NCBI GenBank assembly: GCA_964358545.1
Contig: CAYHQN010000008.1
Coordinates: forward strand, 1 to 64,000
Source: CAINVV01 sp031432175
GTDB taxonomy: Bacteria; Bacteroidota; Bacteroidia; Bacteroidales; Prolixibacteraceae
Length of the DNA: 64,000 nt
Reading direction: 5' to 3'
A program made the position numbers and the translations under genes. This document shows positions 24,197 through 32,909 of the stretch, piece after piece (within the stretch, counting starts at the first letter, position 1; every line of letters begins with the position of its first letter). Under the pieces are notes generated by a model. The model had not been told where the DNA came from. It was given only the letters and a program-made list of their open reading frames with translations, and searched no databases.

Positions 24197-24679
24197 TTAA
24201 TTGATTTTTTGGATCAACACGACTGCCTGAACAGAAATTCCCTCTTCCCTGCCTTCAAATCCCAATTTCTCGGTAGTGGTAGCCTTGATGTTTACCTGAT
24301 CGTCAAGGCTCTCAAGAATCCCGGCGATGACAAACTCCATTGAGGGAATAAAATCCTTCAATTTTGGACGCTGCGCAGAGATTGTAGCATCAAGATTCAC
24401 CAGCCGGTAGCCCCTTTCTTTGACCAGGCGGTACACCTCTGCCAGCAATTTCTTGCTGTCGATGTTTTTGAATGCCGGATCCGTATCCGGAAAGTGATAG
24501 CCAATGTCTCTCAACCCGGCGGCCCCAAGCAGCGCATCACAAATGGCATGAAGAAGTACATCCCCGTCGGAATGTGCAACAGTACCCTTTTCGTGAGGTA
24601 CCAGAATCCCTCCCAGCCAGAGTTCTTCTCCTTCTGCCAGTTGATGGACATCGTAACCAAGACCTATGCGAATGCTCAT
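24197..24679 (-). CDS. ispF: 2-C-methyl-D-erythritol 2,4-cyclodiphosphate synthase
   Basis: A 160-residue IspF of normal length for the methylerythritol phosphate isoprenoid pathway. The metal-binding GYDVHQL (Asp10, His12), HSDGDVLLHAICDALLG and DIGYHFPDTDP motifs are complete, and the C-terminal ATTTEKLGFEGR block is present. It converts CDP-ME 2-phosphate to the cyclic diphosphate in a trimeric enzyme. No other pathway genes are in the window. An inverted pair of 9-base tandem repeat arms starts 10 bases upstream of its start codon. Confidence 0.97.
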   Translation of the reverse strand: MSIRIGLGYDVHQLAEGEELWLGGILVPHEKGTVAHSDGDVLLHAICDALLGAAGLRDIGYHFPDTDPAFKNIDSKKLLAEVYRLVKERGYRLVNLDATISAQRPKLKDFIPSMEFVIAGILESLDDQVNIKATTTEKLGFEGREEGISVQAVVLIQKIN

Positions 24680-24688
24680 TTTTATAAA

Positions 24689-24796
24689 AGTGACTAGAGT
24701 GAACTAAAGTGACTAGAGTGACTAAAGTTAGGGTAAAGTTACATTATCGTTCTGAAGCTACAAGTACTTTAGGCACTTTAGTTCACTTTAGTCACT
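24689..24796. repeat. Inverted arms of 9/10-base tandem units upstream of ispF
   Basis: The left arm (24689-24729) has units AGTGACTAG, AGTGAACTAA, AGTGACTAG, AGTGACTAA. The right arm (24763-24796) is an inverted array of AGTGACTAA, AGTGAACTAA, AGTGCCTAA, AGTACT. The 33-base middle holds no gene. It is the same repeat family as the element at 3036-3601. The rest of the gap to the subtilase gene at 25164 contains no gene that I can support. Confidence 0.75.
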
Positions 24797-25163
24797 CCCG
24801 CAGTTTATCCCTACCAAATTTTCAGAATACGTTTTTTCTTCGCTGAATGAAAAAAAATGACGCTGATATTGTAAGAACAGAGAAGCGTTTTTTTAGCACT
24901 CAGATTCTTTCAATACTTTACCCTCCTCCGGTACCGATCAAAACGTCACACATATATTGCTGATTATACGTGAATTACATCTTATGCGATCTCCTTATGT
25001 AGTCAATTCCCCTACAACCTTAACTCAATACTGATTACATCAGTGTAATGCTTTTAATGCCTGCTAATCAGTGATTTCGAAGTGTTTTACTCTGAACCCC
25101 TTACCGCCGGCGGACGGTGCGCGGGATATTTTTACTACTGAAGTAAAACACAGAACAACAGTC

Positions 25164-26072
25164 ATGAAATCTCAATTATTAAACACCGCCCTGGCCTTAA
25201 GCCTTCTTCTTTTTGTCGCTTGTAGCAAAGACAACAGCCTGGCTACTGTTGAAGATGGTATTTCCAATAATACAGTTTCAAATATTACTTCTGCTACAAA
25301 AGAATCAGCTTCTGCTGAAGTAATTCCCTGGGGAGTTGAACGCGTAGGTGGTGGCATCGCTGCTACCGACAAAACAGCCTGGATCATTGATTCAGGTATC
25401 AACTTAACCCATCCTGATTTGAATGTTGATCTTACCCGCTCAATCTCTTTTGTTAAAGGTTCCCCTTCCCCAACCGATGAATTTGGACATGGTACACATG
25501 TAGCCGGTGTCATCGGAGCCATTAAAGGAAACAGAATCGGTGTAGTTGGAGTCGCTGCTGGTGCAAAGCTGGTATCAGTAAGGGTAATGGATAAAGACGG
25601 AAAGGGTACTTTCGCTGCAATGATTGCCGGTATCGAATACGTAGGGGCCAATGGCAAACCAGGTGATGTTGCCAACATTAGTTTTGAGGTTGGACCGTCC
25701 GAAGCAATAGACAATGCAGTAATAGCAGCATCCAGTAAAGGTATTCGTTTTGTTATCGCAGCCGGTAACAGTGCATCAATTGTTTCCAACTCTCCTGCGA
25801 GAGTCAACGGGGACAATATCTATACTGTATCTGCAATGGACAAGAACAACCTGTTTGCCAATTTCTCCAATTATAGAAAATCTACAGTTGATTATTGCGC
25901 TCCCGGAGTTGATATTTACTCAACCGGCCTTGGTGGAACTTACTCCAGCCTGAACGGAACTTCCATGGCAGCCCCTCACGTAGCAGGATTGCTGCTAATT
26001 GGTTCAATCAATTCCAGCGGTAATGTCCTGGGAGCCCCGGATGGAATTGGAAAATTAATTGCCCACCACTAA
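25164..26072 (+). CDS. Lipoprotein subtilisin-like serine peptidase (S8 family)
   Basis: From the ATG at 25164 the protein has 302 residues and a lipoprotein signal ending LFVAC, with lipid attachment at Cys20. The subtilase triad is complete: Asp76 (IIDSGIN), His112 (GHGTHVAG) and Ser267 (NGTSMAAPHV), with the oxyanion Asn202 (AAGN). Only about 50 residues separate Cys20 from the catalytic core, so there is no room for a full inhibitor prodomain, and no C-terminal sorting domain is present. It should be an outer-membrane- or periplasm-anchored protease. The longer frame (25071) adds 31 residues before the signal and is rejected. A terminator follows. Confidence 0.92.
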   Translation: MKSQLLNTALALSLLLFVACSKDNSLATVEDGISNNTVSNITSATKESASAEVIPWGVERVGGGIAATDKTAWIIDSGINLTHPDLNVDLTRSISFVKGSPSPTDEFGHGTHVAGVIGAIKGNRIGVVGVAAGAKLVSVRVMDKDGKGTFAAMIAGIEYVGANGKPGDVANISFEVGPSEAIDNAVIAASSKGIRFVIAAGNSASIVSNSPARVNGDNIYTVSAMDKNNLFANFSNYRKSTVDYCAPGVDIYSTGLGGTYSSLNGTSMAAPHVAGLLLIGSINSSGNVLGAPDGIGKLIAHH

Positions 26073-26190
26073 GAAGTTCAGAAACTGATAATAGAAATGC
26101 AACAAATAAAGGTTTCTATTCTTAAAATACAACGATTGATTGTCTGATTGTTTTACTTCAAATTTTAAACATCTCACCATCACGTTTCAG

Positions 26191-26221
26191 GGAGGGTGTC
26201 CAAAAAGGCACCCTCCTTTTA
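26191..26221 (+). terminator. Terminator after the subtilase gene
   Basis: GGAGGGTGTCC and GGCACCCTCC form a GC-rich stem with a short A-rich loop, followed by TTTT. Confidence 0.8.
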
Positions 26222-26293
26222 TTGGACCGCCTAATTTTCCGGACTTATTCAGTCCAACCGGGATCGAATAAACTTTGAATCGTAAATCCAGAA

Positions 26294-29200
26294 TTAGTTT
26301 CTCCAGATCAGCCTTCCTGCTTTCATTTTCTTTTGGCCTTCCATGTCAGTAAGTATAATCCTGTAAAGGTATACGCCATAGGCAGGAACTGGGTTCGACA
26401 GCTCTGGTTTCCAGTATAAATCATTGATTTCATATCCCCTGGAAGGGAGAATTTGTCTGGTTTGGTATACGGTTCTCCCAGTCAAATCCATCACTTCCAG
26501 ATTCACATTGAAAAGCTCATCGTACCGGTTTTGGGTGATGACAAACCTGGTCTGGTCGGAAAAAGGATTGGGGAAATTGTACGCATCATGCACAACCATC
26601 TCTTTACTGACAAAAAACCGGACTGTGGCAGAGGAGGAGTTGTTCGCATTGTCCCAGACCTTTAGGGTCAGGGTATGGGATCCATTGTCGGACACGGTCA
26701 GGGGATAAATGATGGTTCCTGATTTCCATGTCGCGGAATCTGCCCTAAAATAATTGTTCAGAATCAACTGATTGTTATTCTGTCCATCCAGTTCCAGCGT
26801 GATATCGTGGCCAATCCCGTATCCCGAACTATTAATGCCGCTCTCATCGCTCAGGAAAACCAAAAGCAGTGGATTGGCAGAAACTGTCCCTCCGTCACTA
26901 AATTTCTCATTTTCAAGATAAAGACGGATAACAGGGCCTTTGTTGTCAGAAGCAGGCAAAGTTTCTGTTCCATTGAAATGAATGTTGGCAAATGATCCAT
27001 TGCCATCGGTCGTTTCGTTTTTGAAATAGTAGCGGATCAATCCCGGACCTTTGTTGAAGTTTACATCCCTCGGAACGACAAATGAATAGCTAAAGGATCC
27101 GTTTTTGACAAACGCAGTACCGTTGAACAAAACATTCTCCTGCACCTTGTAAGTAAACGGTTGTTGTCCTCCATTGCCAAGTGTGTTTTTCGTTGTTGGC
27201 TGATCCAAAACCTGAATGGACAGGTTTCCGCTGAGAAGTCCCATTTTGGCGCCGCTTCTGTCCTGAATTTCACCCGAAATGGTTACCTGGCTTAGTGGGG
27301 AGAGAATCCCGCCAAACTGTTCTACCGATTGATGGTTGATTTCCAGATTCACACAACGCTGTTCCGGATAGCTGAGGCGCAGGGCTGGATCTCCAAGCAG
27401 ACAAAATTTAGAGGTATTGATGGTTCCGCTGTTTTCATTTTTCACCAGGCGGATAATATCACCCAGCCGCAGATGGTCGCCCAGTTCGTCCCTGTCGAAA
27501 ACATGGTTAAAAAAACTTTTGTTGATCTCGAAATTGGAGGCCGAATAGACCAATCTGGTAGCTGATAGCAACGCGATGGCACCGCCTGCAGGGTGAAAGA
27601 GAAGATGTTCACCTGCAGACCTTTTCACCCGCATATCCCACCGGCTAAACTCACAGGTGGCCGTTACAAAGAGTGGAAGGCGATCTTTGTTCGACCAGCC
27701 GTCAATGTCGTTTACCGTTAAAACCCTCTCGTGGGCCAATCCGTCTTCGCTTGCATGGCCGACATAGTTGACAATCAGGTCGCCGGCCTGTACCGAACGA
27801 CGAATCGCTTCTGTAACCGCAGGATAACGCTGTTCAGGCGTCAGGATTTCAGGATAGGCATCAAAATAGATCTTTGAAGCATTGTATTCGGGGTTTTTCT
27901 CAGTCTGAATCGATGCCAACTTTTCCGAATCACTGACGTGCAGGTTGTTGTCTTCGTCATCAGCGATGAAGCTGATGTTGTTGCGCCAATCGCCCAAAGT
28001 TGCGGCTTCATGGTAATGGATGATCTTATCGACTGCAAGGGTGGCTTCCGCAATGGTACTTGCCGGAATCCTACCAATGCCAATGTTTATGGTTCCATTG
28101 GGATCGCCAACAGTACTTTCCAATTGCCCAAAAAAATCATCGGATACGTATGAACCAACCTCATTGAGCGAATTCCCTGACTGCACGGTCGGAATCCAGT
28201 TGGGGTTATCGTCTCCTGGCTTGTGTACAGGATCGCAAGTCCCTTTGCCAAAAAGCAACAGATATTTTAATACTGATCCTTTTGAACCATAGTTTTGCCG
28301 GTAGAGGTGCAGGACATAATTCCGGAGAGCCGCAACATCCCTATAACCGCCGGCATACTCATTGAATACCTCCTCTACGGTCACCACTTTTACCGTCATA
28401 TTATCCGTAGATCGGTGGTACTGGGCCAAGCGTCCGGCCTGATCCAGGAAAGCCGCTGGGGTAAAAATCAAAAATTGAGGAGTGTCAACATGTTGTATAT
28501 CAGAATTTTTTATCACTTCTGTTTTGGTCACCTCAGGATATTTACTTTGGGGATCAAACAGAATGAAACTGCGCAGTGAATCGCTCTTAATCCGGAATGT
28601 CAATTGTCCATTGGCGAACTGAAAGCTTTGCTGCACAGGAGACAGCGGGTTGGTTACCTCCCAAAGCCGGAGAGAACTGTTAGCCCCATTGACCTGAAAT
28701 TCAACTATTTTATCCTTACCCATCGTTCTGCCATCACGGAAAAGCAGCGGTATCCCCCGGTATTGGAGGGATCCCCGGAGTTGCAGCGTAGCATAATCCA
28801 ACCAACACTGATCAGAACCTGTTCCAATGTATTTCACAGATAGATTGACGCCTGAACCAGTCACCTGCCGCGATATTTTCAAAGAATCGGCAGATGCGAA
28901 ATCAGAACCGGATGAGATTTGAACAGGAATAAACCTGACAGTTCCCAAGCCATTCCCATTGGCTGTCACCTCCATCTGAGTCGGGGATATACTTCTGCCA
29001 GCGGCATAAATGCTGAAATTAACTGGCTCATTTTCTACACGATCCTGAAACGTATAGCTTTTGGACAATATATTCCCTCCGGTGAGGAGTGCTGTAAACC
29101 ACCTGGATCCTGATTCCAGCAAATTTAAGTTTTCCTCCTCCCACAATTCGAAATCATCGTATTCACTTGATTGTAAATCGGGATTTCCGGCAGGTTGTTT

Positions 29201-29716
29201 CGATAAGGATAACAGAAGATCACTACCGGTATCCTCCGTTAGGAAAAAATAGGAAAAACCGCGAGCCGGTTGATTTCTAAATGGATGGTATTGACCTGTG
29301 GCTGTTTCATACTTCCAGCGAACCGGTCCCTGCACGAAAAAAAGCAGTGATTCCTCTCCTATAGTCTCTTTAAACCTTTGCAAAGGAAGCTGTATAGGGC
29401 TATTCTCAGGCGAAATATTGTTCGCTGGCGACATCATTTCGTTCCTGCTTCCATAAATTTTGACATTTTCGGGATGCAAAAATCCGTTATTTTTTAACCA
29501 GGAATAGTAAATTTTGTGGATTCCGGTAACAGAGGTTTCAATTTTTATCCATTTGCCACCTGAGAAGAGTGAATTCGGCACAGCGGTCTGTGCCAATCCT
29601 TCATGGCTTATCTGCAACGCAAATAAGCTAAATAGAAGGCTATAGTAGAGACAATTGAACATTTTTGCCAGCAGATTTTTTGGAGATGGTTTCATCCTGA
29701 AAAGTGGATGCCCCAT
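26294..29716 (-). CDS. porU: Type IX secretion system sortase PorU
   Basis: A 1140-residue gingipain-like (C25) cysteine peptidase. It cleaves C-terminal sorting domains of type IX cargo at the cell surface and attaches the cargo to the outer membrane. The catalytic pair is visible as YVGHASEDG (His near residue 652) and VTATCEFSRWD (Cys near 688). A signal peptide ends at GLAQ. The chain ends in its own sorting-domain-like segment with FPNPFSDQTRF and PAYGVYLYRI. An inner ATG (29693-29695, MKPSPKN) may be the true start. It is divergent from gldJ; porU beside gldJ is a conserved arrangement in Bacteroidota, where porV is often adjacent too, but no porV is here. Confidence 0.93.
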   Translation of the reverse strand: MGHPLFRMKPSPKNLLAKMFNCLYYSLLFSLFALQISHEGLAQTAVPNSLFSGGKWIKIETSVTGIHKIYYSWLKNNGFLHPENVKIYGSRNEMMSPANNISPENSPIQLPLQRFKETIGEESLLFFVQGPVRWKYETATGQYHPFRNQPARGFSYFFLTEDTGSDLLLSLSKQPAGNPDLQSSEYDDFELWEEENLNLLESGSRWFTALLTGGNILSKSYTFQDRVENEPVNFSIYAAGRSISPTQMEVTANGNGLGTVRFIPVQISSGSDFASADSLKISRQVTGSGVNLSVKYIGTGSDQCWLDYATLQLRGSLQYRGIPLLFRDGRTMGKDKIVEFQVNGANSSLRLWEVTNPLSPVQQSFQFANGQLTFRIKSDSLRSFILFDPQSKYPEVTKTEVIKNSDIQHVDTPQFLIFTPAAFLDQAGRLAQYHRSTDNMTVKVVTVEEVFNEYAGGYRDVAALRNYVLHLYRQNYGSKGSVLKYLLLFGKGTCDPVHKPGDDNPNWIPTVQSGNSLNEVGSYVSDDFFGQLESTVGDPNGTINIGIGRIPASTIAEATLAVDKIIHYHEAATLGDWRNNISFIADDEDNNLHVSDSEKLASIQTEKNPEYNASKIYFDAYPEILTPEQRYPAVTEAIRRSVQAGDLIVNYVGHASEDGLAHERVLTVNDIDGWSNKDRLPLFVTATCEFSRWDMRVKRSAGEHLLFHPAGGAIALLSATRLVYSASNFEINKSFFNHVFDRDELGDHLRLGDIIRLVKNENSGTINTSKFCLLGDPALRLSYPEQRCVNLEINHQSVEQFGGILSPLSQVTISGEIQDRSGAKMGLLSGNLSIQVLDQPTTKNTLGNGGQQPFTYKVQENVLFNGTAFVKNGSFSYSFVVPRDVNFNKGPGLIRYYFKNETTDGNGSFANIHFNGTETLPASDNKGPVIRLYLENEKFSDGGTVSANPLLLVFLSDESGINSSGYGIGHDITLELDGQNNNQLILNNYFRADSATWKSGTIIYPLTVSDNGSHTLTLKVWDNANNSSSATVRFFVSKEMVVHDAYNFPNPFSDQTRFVITQNRYDELFNVNLEVMDLTGRTVYQTRQILPSRGYEINDLYWKPELSNPVPAYGVYLYRIILTDMEGQKKMKAGRLIWRN

Positions 29717-30028
29717 AAAAAAACGACAATAAATGTTTTTTTCTCCCGGGATTGTTGAACAAATTTAGAAAAATCAATGTTTATAGTGTACTTCGTTGTT
29801 GAAAAATAAATACAGTTTTCATTAATTTGCAATATATTTGTGGCTATTGCTAATTCCTGGTTGCATTGCAAAATTTTCCAGTTATTAGTACCAAACAAAA
29901 TATCGGGTAAAGATTTTTTCAGGGATATAACTTTACAAATTATATGAGACCTTCTTGATCAATTTCTTTCAAAAAAAAGATGGAGATTGAAGAGCGTAGC
30001 ATATGACCAATAAAAAAAATATTAACAC
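29717..30028. promoter_or_regulatory. Divergent porU / gldJ control region
   Basis: This AT-rich gap of 312 bases must hold both promoters. Leftward, TAAATTTG (complement of 29761-29768) is a -7 candidate for porU. Rightward, TATATTTG near 29829-29836 is a -7 candidate for gldJ. Neither has a clear -33 TTG at the right distance, so the start sites are uncertain. No repeat or small gene is seen. Confidence 0.4.
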
Positions 30029-31477
30029 ATGAAGCTAAATGCTGTTATATTATTGTCTATAAGCCTTTTAGTTGCATCATGCAATCTATTGCCTACCAGG
30101 AAGTCTAGTTCCTCAACGACAGGGTGGGCCTACAACACTCCCAAAAACGGTGGATTCGAATACAATGCCAACTATTCACAGGAAACCGGACCCGGACTGG
30201 TTTATGTTCAGGGTGGGACCTTCCCGATGGGCCGTGTTGAGCAGGATGTCATTTTTGACTACAACAATGCCCCGCGCCGGGTAACTGTCGCCTCCTTCTA
30301 TATGGATGAGACTGAAGTCCGCAATGTCGACTGGAGAGAGTATCTCTATTGGTTACAAAGAGTCTACCCCAATAATCCTGAGGTATACAAGGCAGCTCTT
30401 CCGGATACGCTGGTATGGAGAAACGAATTGGCTTACAACGAACCTTTTCTCGAGAACTATTTACGTCATGCAGCCTACTCAGAATACCCCGTTGTTGGAG
30501 TTAGCTGGATTCAGGCAAACAATTTCTGCAAGTGGCGAACAGACAGGGTTAACGAAAGAATATTGATCAGTGACCAGATCCTGGCAGAAGATATCAAACA
30601 GAGCGGACAGAATACCTTCTCATCCGACAGTTACCTGAATGGCCTTTACAATGGCACAGACGGGAAAAGACCTTTGAAGAATTTAGGTAAAGATGGCGCT
30701 ACCAGAAGGACAAGCATGTCGGATGGTATAGTACTTCCAAGGTACCGTCTTCCAACCGAAGCAGAATGGGAATACGCGGCAGTCGCACTGATTGGCAATA
30801 CCGATGAAGAAGTTATTACTGACCGCCGTATTTATCCCTGGAATGGCAGCCATATCCGTTCAACTGACAAGCAGAGCCGCGGCCTTTTCAAAGCCAACAG
30901 TGTCAGAGGGCGTGGTGACTACATGGGAGTTGCCGGTACTTTGAACGATGGTTTTGAGATCACTGCACCTGTTAAATCTTTTGAACCCAACGATCTTGGA
31001 CTCTATTGCATGGCAGGAAATGTGAACGAGTGGGTTCAGGACGTTTACAGACCTTCCTCTTTCCAGGAATTTAACGAATTTCAACCACTTCGCGGTAGCG
31101 TCTATACCAATTTTAAAAAGGATTCCACAGGAAATTTTGTGCGCAATCAATATGGCGAAATGGTTAGGGACACAGTTGCCAATTTCACCAATTTTAAGGA
31201 TGGTGATTTTCAATCCAATATCGATGATGGTCTTTGGAAGAACAAAGATGATTCGATCAAAAGCGGTATCAGTACCAATGCCATGTATCCGAATGTGAAA
31301 GGGAATTATGTACCCAGAATCTCTGATCAGACCCGAGTGTACAAAGGAGGCAGCTGGAAAGACAGGCCTTATTGGCTGAGTCCTGGTGCAAGGCGGTACA
31401 TGGACGAGAGAAAGTCGACCAATGACATTGGGTTCCGCTGTGCCATGACGAAACTTGGAGATGCAGAACCAAAATAA
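30029..31477 (+). CDS. gldJ: Gliding motility / type IX secretion lipoprotein GldJ
   Basis: A 482-residue lipoprotein (signal ending LLVASC, Cys18) with a formylglycine-generating-enzyme-like (SUMF1) fold: QGGTFPMGRVEQ, SFYMDETEVRNVDWREY, YPVVGVSWIQANNFCKWR, RLPTEAEWEYAA, NVNEWVQDVYRP and the C-terminal YKGGSWKDRPYWLSPGARRY, then DIGFRCAM. The fold is structural here, not catalytic, since the family works in the type IX machinery and gliding. GldJ is needed for stability of other Gld/Por parts in Flavobacterium. The 44-base link to murF and the nearby porU match the Flavobacterium gene order, which supports GldJ over its paralog GldK/PorK. Confidence 0.92.
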   Translation: MKLNAVILLSISLLVASCNLLPTRKSSSSTTGWAYNTPKNGGFEYNANYSQETGPGLVYVQGGTFPMGRVEQDVIFDYNNAPRRVTVASFYMDETEVRNVDWREYLYWLQRVYPNNPEVYKAALPDTLVWRNELAYNEPFLENYLRHAAYSEYPVVGVSWIQANNFCKWRTDRVNERILISDQILAEDIKQSGQNTFSSDSYLNGLYNGTDGKRPLKNLGKDGATRRTSMSDGIVLPRYRLPTEAEWEYAAVALIGNTDEEVITDRRIYPWNGSHIRSTDKQSRGLFKANSVRGRGDYMGVAGTLNDGFEITAPVKSFEPNDLGLYCMAGNVNEWVQDVYRPSSFQEFNEFQPLRGSVYTNFKKDSTGNFVRNQYGEMVRDTVANFTNFKDGDFQSNIDDGLWKNKDDSIKSGISTNAMYPNVKGNYVPRISDQTRVYKGGSWKDRPYWLSPGARRYMDERKSTNDIGFRCAMTKLGDAEPK

Positions 31478-31483
31478 ACATAG

Positions 31484-31512
31484 AAACCTCATCATCGGAT
31501 GAGGTTTTTTTA
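31484..31512 (+). terminator. Terminator after gldJ
   Basis: AAACCTCATC and GATGAGGTTT form a 10-base stem with loop ATCG, followed by a T run that ends about 10 bases before murF. Some read-through to murF is likely, as no separate promoter is seen. Confidence 0.8.
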
Positions 31513-31521
31513 AATCTTCCC

Positions 31522-32814
31522 ATGACGCCTGAAGCAATTTACCGGATCTTTCCGGACCATCCAGTGGTAACGATCGACAGTCGTAAGATTGAGAAGGGCT
31601 CCATCTTTTTTGCGCTTAAGGGTAATAATTTCAATGGCGATGCCTTTGCCCTTGCCGCTATTGAAGCGGGAGCCGCCTATGCGGTTATCGACGAAGCCGA
31701 ATTTGCCGTTCATGAAAAGATCATTCTGGTAGAAAATACACTCAAGACACTACAGGACCTGGCACGGCTCCACCGGCAAAAATTAGGTATTCCCATCCTG
31801 GCTATCACCGGGACCAACGGCAAGACAACAACCAAGGAGTTGGTTTCTGCGGTACTCTCCAAAAAATACAATCTCATCTGCACCAAAGGAAACCTGAACA
31901 ACCACATTGGAGTTCCATTGACCCTGCTCTCCCTCAAACCGGAAACTGAATTTGGGATAGTCGAAATGGGGGCCAATCATCCGGGCGAGATTGATGCGTT
32001 GTGCAGGATTGCCCTACCCGATTATGGTTTGATCACCAATGTTGGAAAGGCTCATCTCGAAGGTTTTGGCTCTTTTGAAGGAGTTATCCAAACCAAGACA
32101 GAACTATACCGTTTTCTGGAGCAAAAAGAGGGTACGATATTTATCAACAATGCCAATCCTTACTTAACAGGGAAAGCCGAAAAGGTTAAAAAAATTGGCT
32201 ATACCACTTCCAAAACTTTTGATGGACTCGAAGGAGAGACCGTCAGTTCGGATCCGATGCTTGTTTTCAAGGCACTTTTCCCAAAAGGCTGGCTCTACAT
32301 CAAAACACAGCTTGTTGGCAGTTACAACCTCGAGAATGCACTTGCAGCGGCTGCCATCGGACAATATTTCGGAATAGATCCAACCGTAATCGCCGGGGCT
32401 ATCGAAAGCTATCAGCCCGACAACAACAGGTCTCAGATGGTGGTGACAGAACACAACAGGCTTCTGATGGATGCATACAATGCCAACCCCTCCAGCACCA
32501 GGGCAGCTTTGGAAAACTTCGATCATATTGTTGCACCAAAGAAAGGGGTAATTTTGGGAGATATGCTGGAGCTTGGTGAGGTTTCACAAGAGGAACACCA
32601 GAAGATCGTTGATTTTCTTTCTTCACTGAAACTTGATCTGGTTTATCTGGTAGGCCCTCACTATTTGGCATGCAAGGCTCCTGATCAATACCGGCACTTC
32701 AACCAGTCGGCTGATTTGGCGCTTTCGCTTGAGCGACAGAGCCTGTCGGGCTATCTTCTTTTGATCAAAGGATCGCGGGGGATGAAACTTGAAACCATCC
32801 GCCCGGAGTTGTAA
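31522..32814 (+). CDS. murF: UDP-N-acetylmuramoyl-tripeptide--D-alanyl-D-alanine ligase
   Basis: A 430-residue Mur ligase that adds D-Ala-D-Ala to the UDP-muramoyl tripeptide in the cytoplasm, the last soluble step of peptidoglycan precursor synthesis. The N-terminal domain has VTIDSRKIEKGSIFFALKG. The ATP loop is ITGTNGKTTTKEL near residue 96. Further blocks are KGNLNNHIGVPLTLL, EMGANHPGEI, NVGKAHLEGFG and the C-terminal MDAYNANPSS. All are MurF-specific. It directly follows gldJ, as in Flavobacterium. Confidence 0.96.
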   Translation: MTPEAIYRIFPDHPVVTIDSRKIEKGSIFFALKGNNFNGDAFALAAIEAGAAYAVIDEAEFAVHEKIILVENTLKTLQDLARLHRQKLGIPILAITGTNGKTTTKELVSAVLSKKYNLICTKGNLNNHIGVPLTLLSLKPETEFGIVEMGANHPGEIDALCRIALPDYGLITNVGKAHLEGFGSFEGVIQTKTELYRFLEQKEGTIFINNANPYLTGKAEKVKKIGYTTSKTFDGLEGETVSSDPMLVFKALFPKGWLYIKTQLVGSYNLENALAAAAIGQYFGIDPTVIAGAIESYQPDNNRSQMVVTEHNRLLMDAYNANPSSTRAALENFDHIVAPKKGVILGDMLELGEVSQEEHQKIVDFLSSLKLDLVYLVGPHYLACKAPDQYRHFNQSADLALSLERQSLSGYLLLIKGSRGMKLETIRPEL

Positions 32815-32873
32815 TCCCTTAGATCACCTTTTCCAAATAAGCAGGGTGTGACCCCCATTTCCCCATATTTGAT

Positions 32874-32881
32874 TAATTTTG
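32874..32881 (+). promoter_or_regulatory. Likely -7 element for cca
   Basis: TAATTTTG followed by CAC is the usual Bacteroidota -7 context and stands 28 bases before the cca start. A -33 TTG is not evident. Confidence 0.45.
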
Positions 32882-32909
32882 CACAAAATATTGCACCAAC
32901 AGATCATTC

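Noticed and set aside
29717..30028. Invertible promoter between porU and gldJ.
   Set aside because: No inverted repeats flank the region and no invertase gene is nearby.
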